64,000 bases of DNA from Lachnospiraceae bacterium (lineage in GTDB: Bacteria; Bacillota; Clostridia; Lachnospirales; Lachnospiraceae), in the NCBI GenBank assembly GCA_015057505.1, contig SVEG01000007.1, positions 103,106-167,105 on the forward strand, written 5' to 3'. The notes below the pieces were generated by a model. That model ran no database searches, was not told the DNA's origin, and saw only the letters and a program-made list of their open reading frames with translations. Positions 63,843-64,000 of the stretch are shown piece by piece. Position numbers and translations under genes: made by a program. Numbering within the stretch: the stretch's first letter is position 1; the number at the start of each line of letters is the position of its first letter.

Positions 63843-64000
63843 ATCAAAGTTGCCGCTGAAAATAGCGCGGCACAATGAACCTTGATAATTGAACAGTATA
63901 TAAACCAACCCGAAAGTTCTAAAGATACAAAGTACTCAAGTTTGGAGAGTGCTTTGGCAGAACGAATAACCAAACAGTAAATTCCGTGCAAACGGAAAAA
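63843..64000 (+). other. 16S rRNA leader (16S gene lies beyond the right edge)
   Basis: Contains GCCGC...GCGGC hairpin, the clostridial pre-16S pattern GAACCTTGATAATTGAACAG and GTGCTTTGGCAGAACG. No 16S start sequence is reached within the window. Confidence 0.75.

Overview
The window looks like the replication-origin region of a low-GC Gram-positive chromosome, most likely a member of the Lachnospiraceae (Clostridia). Reasons: the order jag-yidC-yidD-rnpA-rpmH / dnaA-dnaN-yaaA-recF-gyrB-gyrA, strand polarity that flips at the origin (minus to the left, plus to the right), a serS T-box leader, and families common in that group (DUF3881, DUF4446, DUF5688, paired DHHW/MBOAT genes). Genus cannot be decided from this sequence alone.

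Layout. 1-10.7 kb: the start of a yaaR-like gene; a DHHW/MBOAT acyl-transfer pair; an ECF sigma factor, its putative membrane anti-sigma factor and a tandem-duplicated lipoprotein sharing one promoter architecture; an AEC permease; small membrane proteins; a Dabb protein; pnuC behind a terminator-based attenuator; mgtE. 10.9-12.9 kb: a membrane-anchored XRE regulator and a HipA-like kinase with an HTH partner, driven by a consensus promoter whose spacer is itself an operator. 12.95-28.51 kb: a 15.5-kb integrated island in tRNA-Lys(CTT), bounded by perfect 94-bp direct repeats. It carries a tyrosine integrase, a primase-helicase, an XRE regulator, a NERD-domain protein, a DUF5688/DUF1643 operon ending in two tiny hydrophobic peptides, and a three-gene cargo (D12 adenine methylase, ParB-like protein, ATPase with a TOPRIM-like C-terminus). 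I see no relaxase, capsid or terminase gene, so it is satellite-like or mobilised in trans.

28.7-49 kb: AI-2E-type exporter, trmB, D-Ala-D-Ala carboxypeptidase, TetR regulator, DEDDh exonuclease, tRNA-Arg, DUF3881, serS with T-box, DUF4446, parB, parA with three perfect parS sites, a DegS/DegU-like two-component pair, an alpha/beta hydrolase, then rsmG-mnmG-mnmE-jag-yidC-yidD-rnpA-rpmH. 49-58 kb: a bipartite oriC (DnaA boxes on both sides of dnaA) and the dnaN-yaaA-recF-gyrB-gyrA run. 58-64 kb: a PH-like membrane protein, a GntR/ABC-2 operon, a two-subunit class I fumarase operon interrupted by a GH27 alpha-galactosidase-like gene, tRNA-Ser(GCT), and two tandem promoters plus leader of an rRNA operon whose 16S gene lies beyond the right edge.

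How the parts fit: the chromosomal backbone is replication, segregation, tRNA modification and membrane-protein insertion. The accessory content is the HipA-type pair next to the tRNA-Lys site and the island inside that site. The methylase/ParB/ATPase cassette is the best candidate for a less-described (probably defence-related) system.
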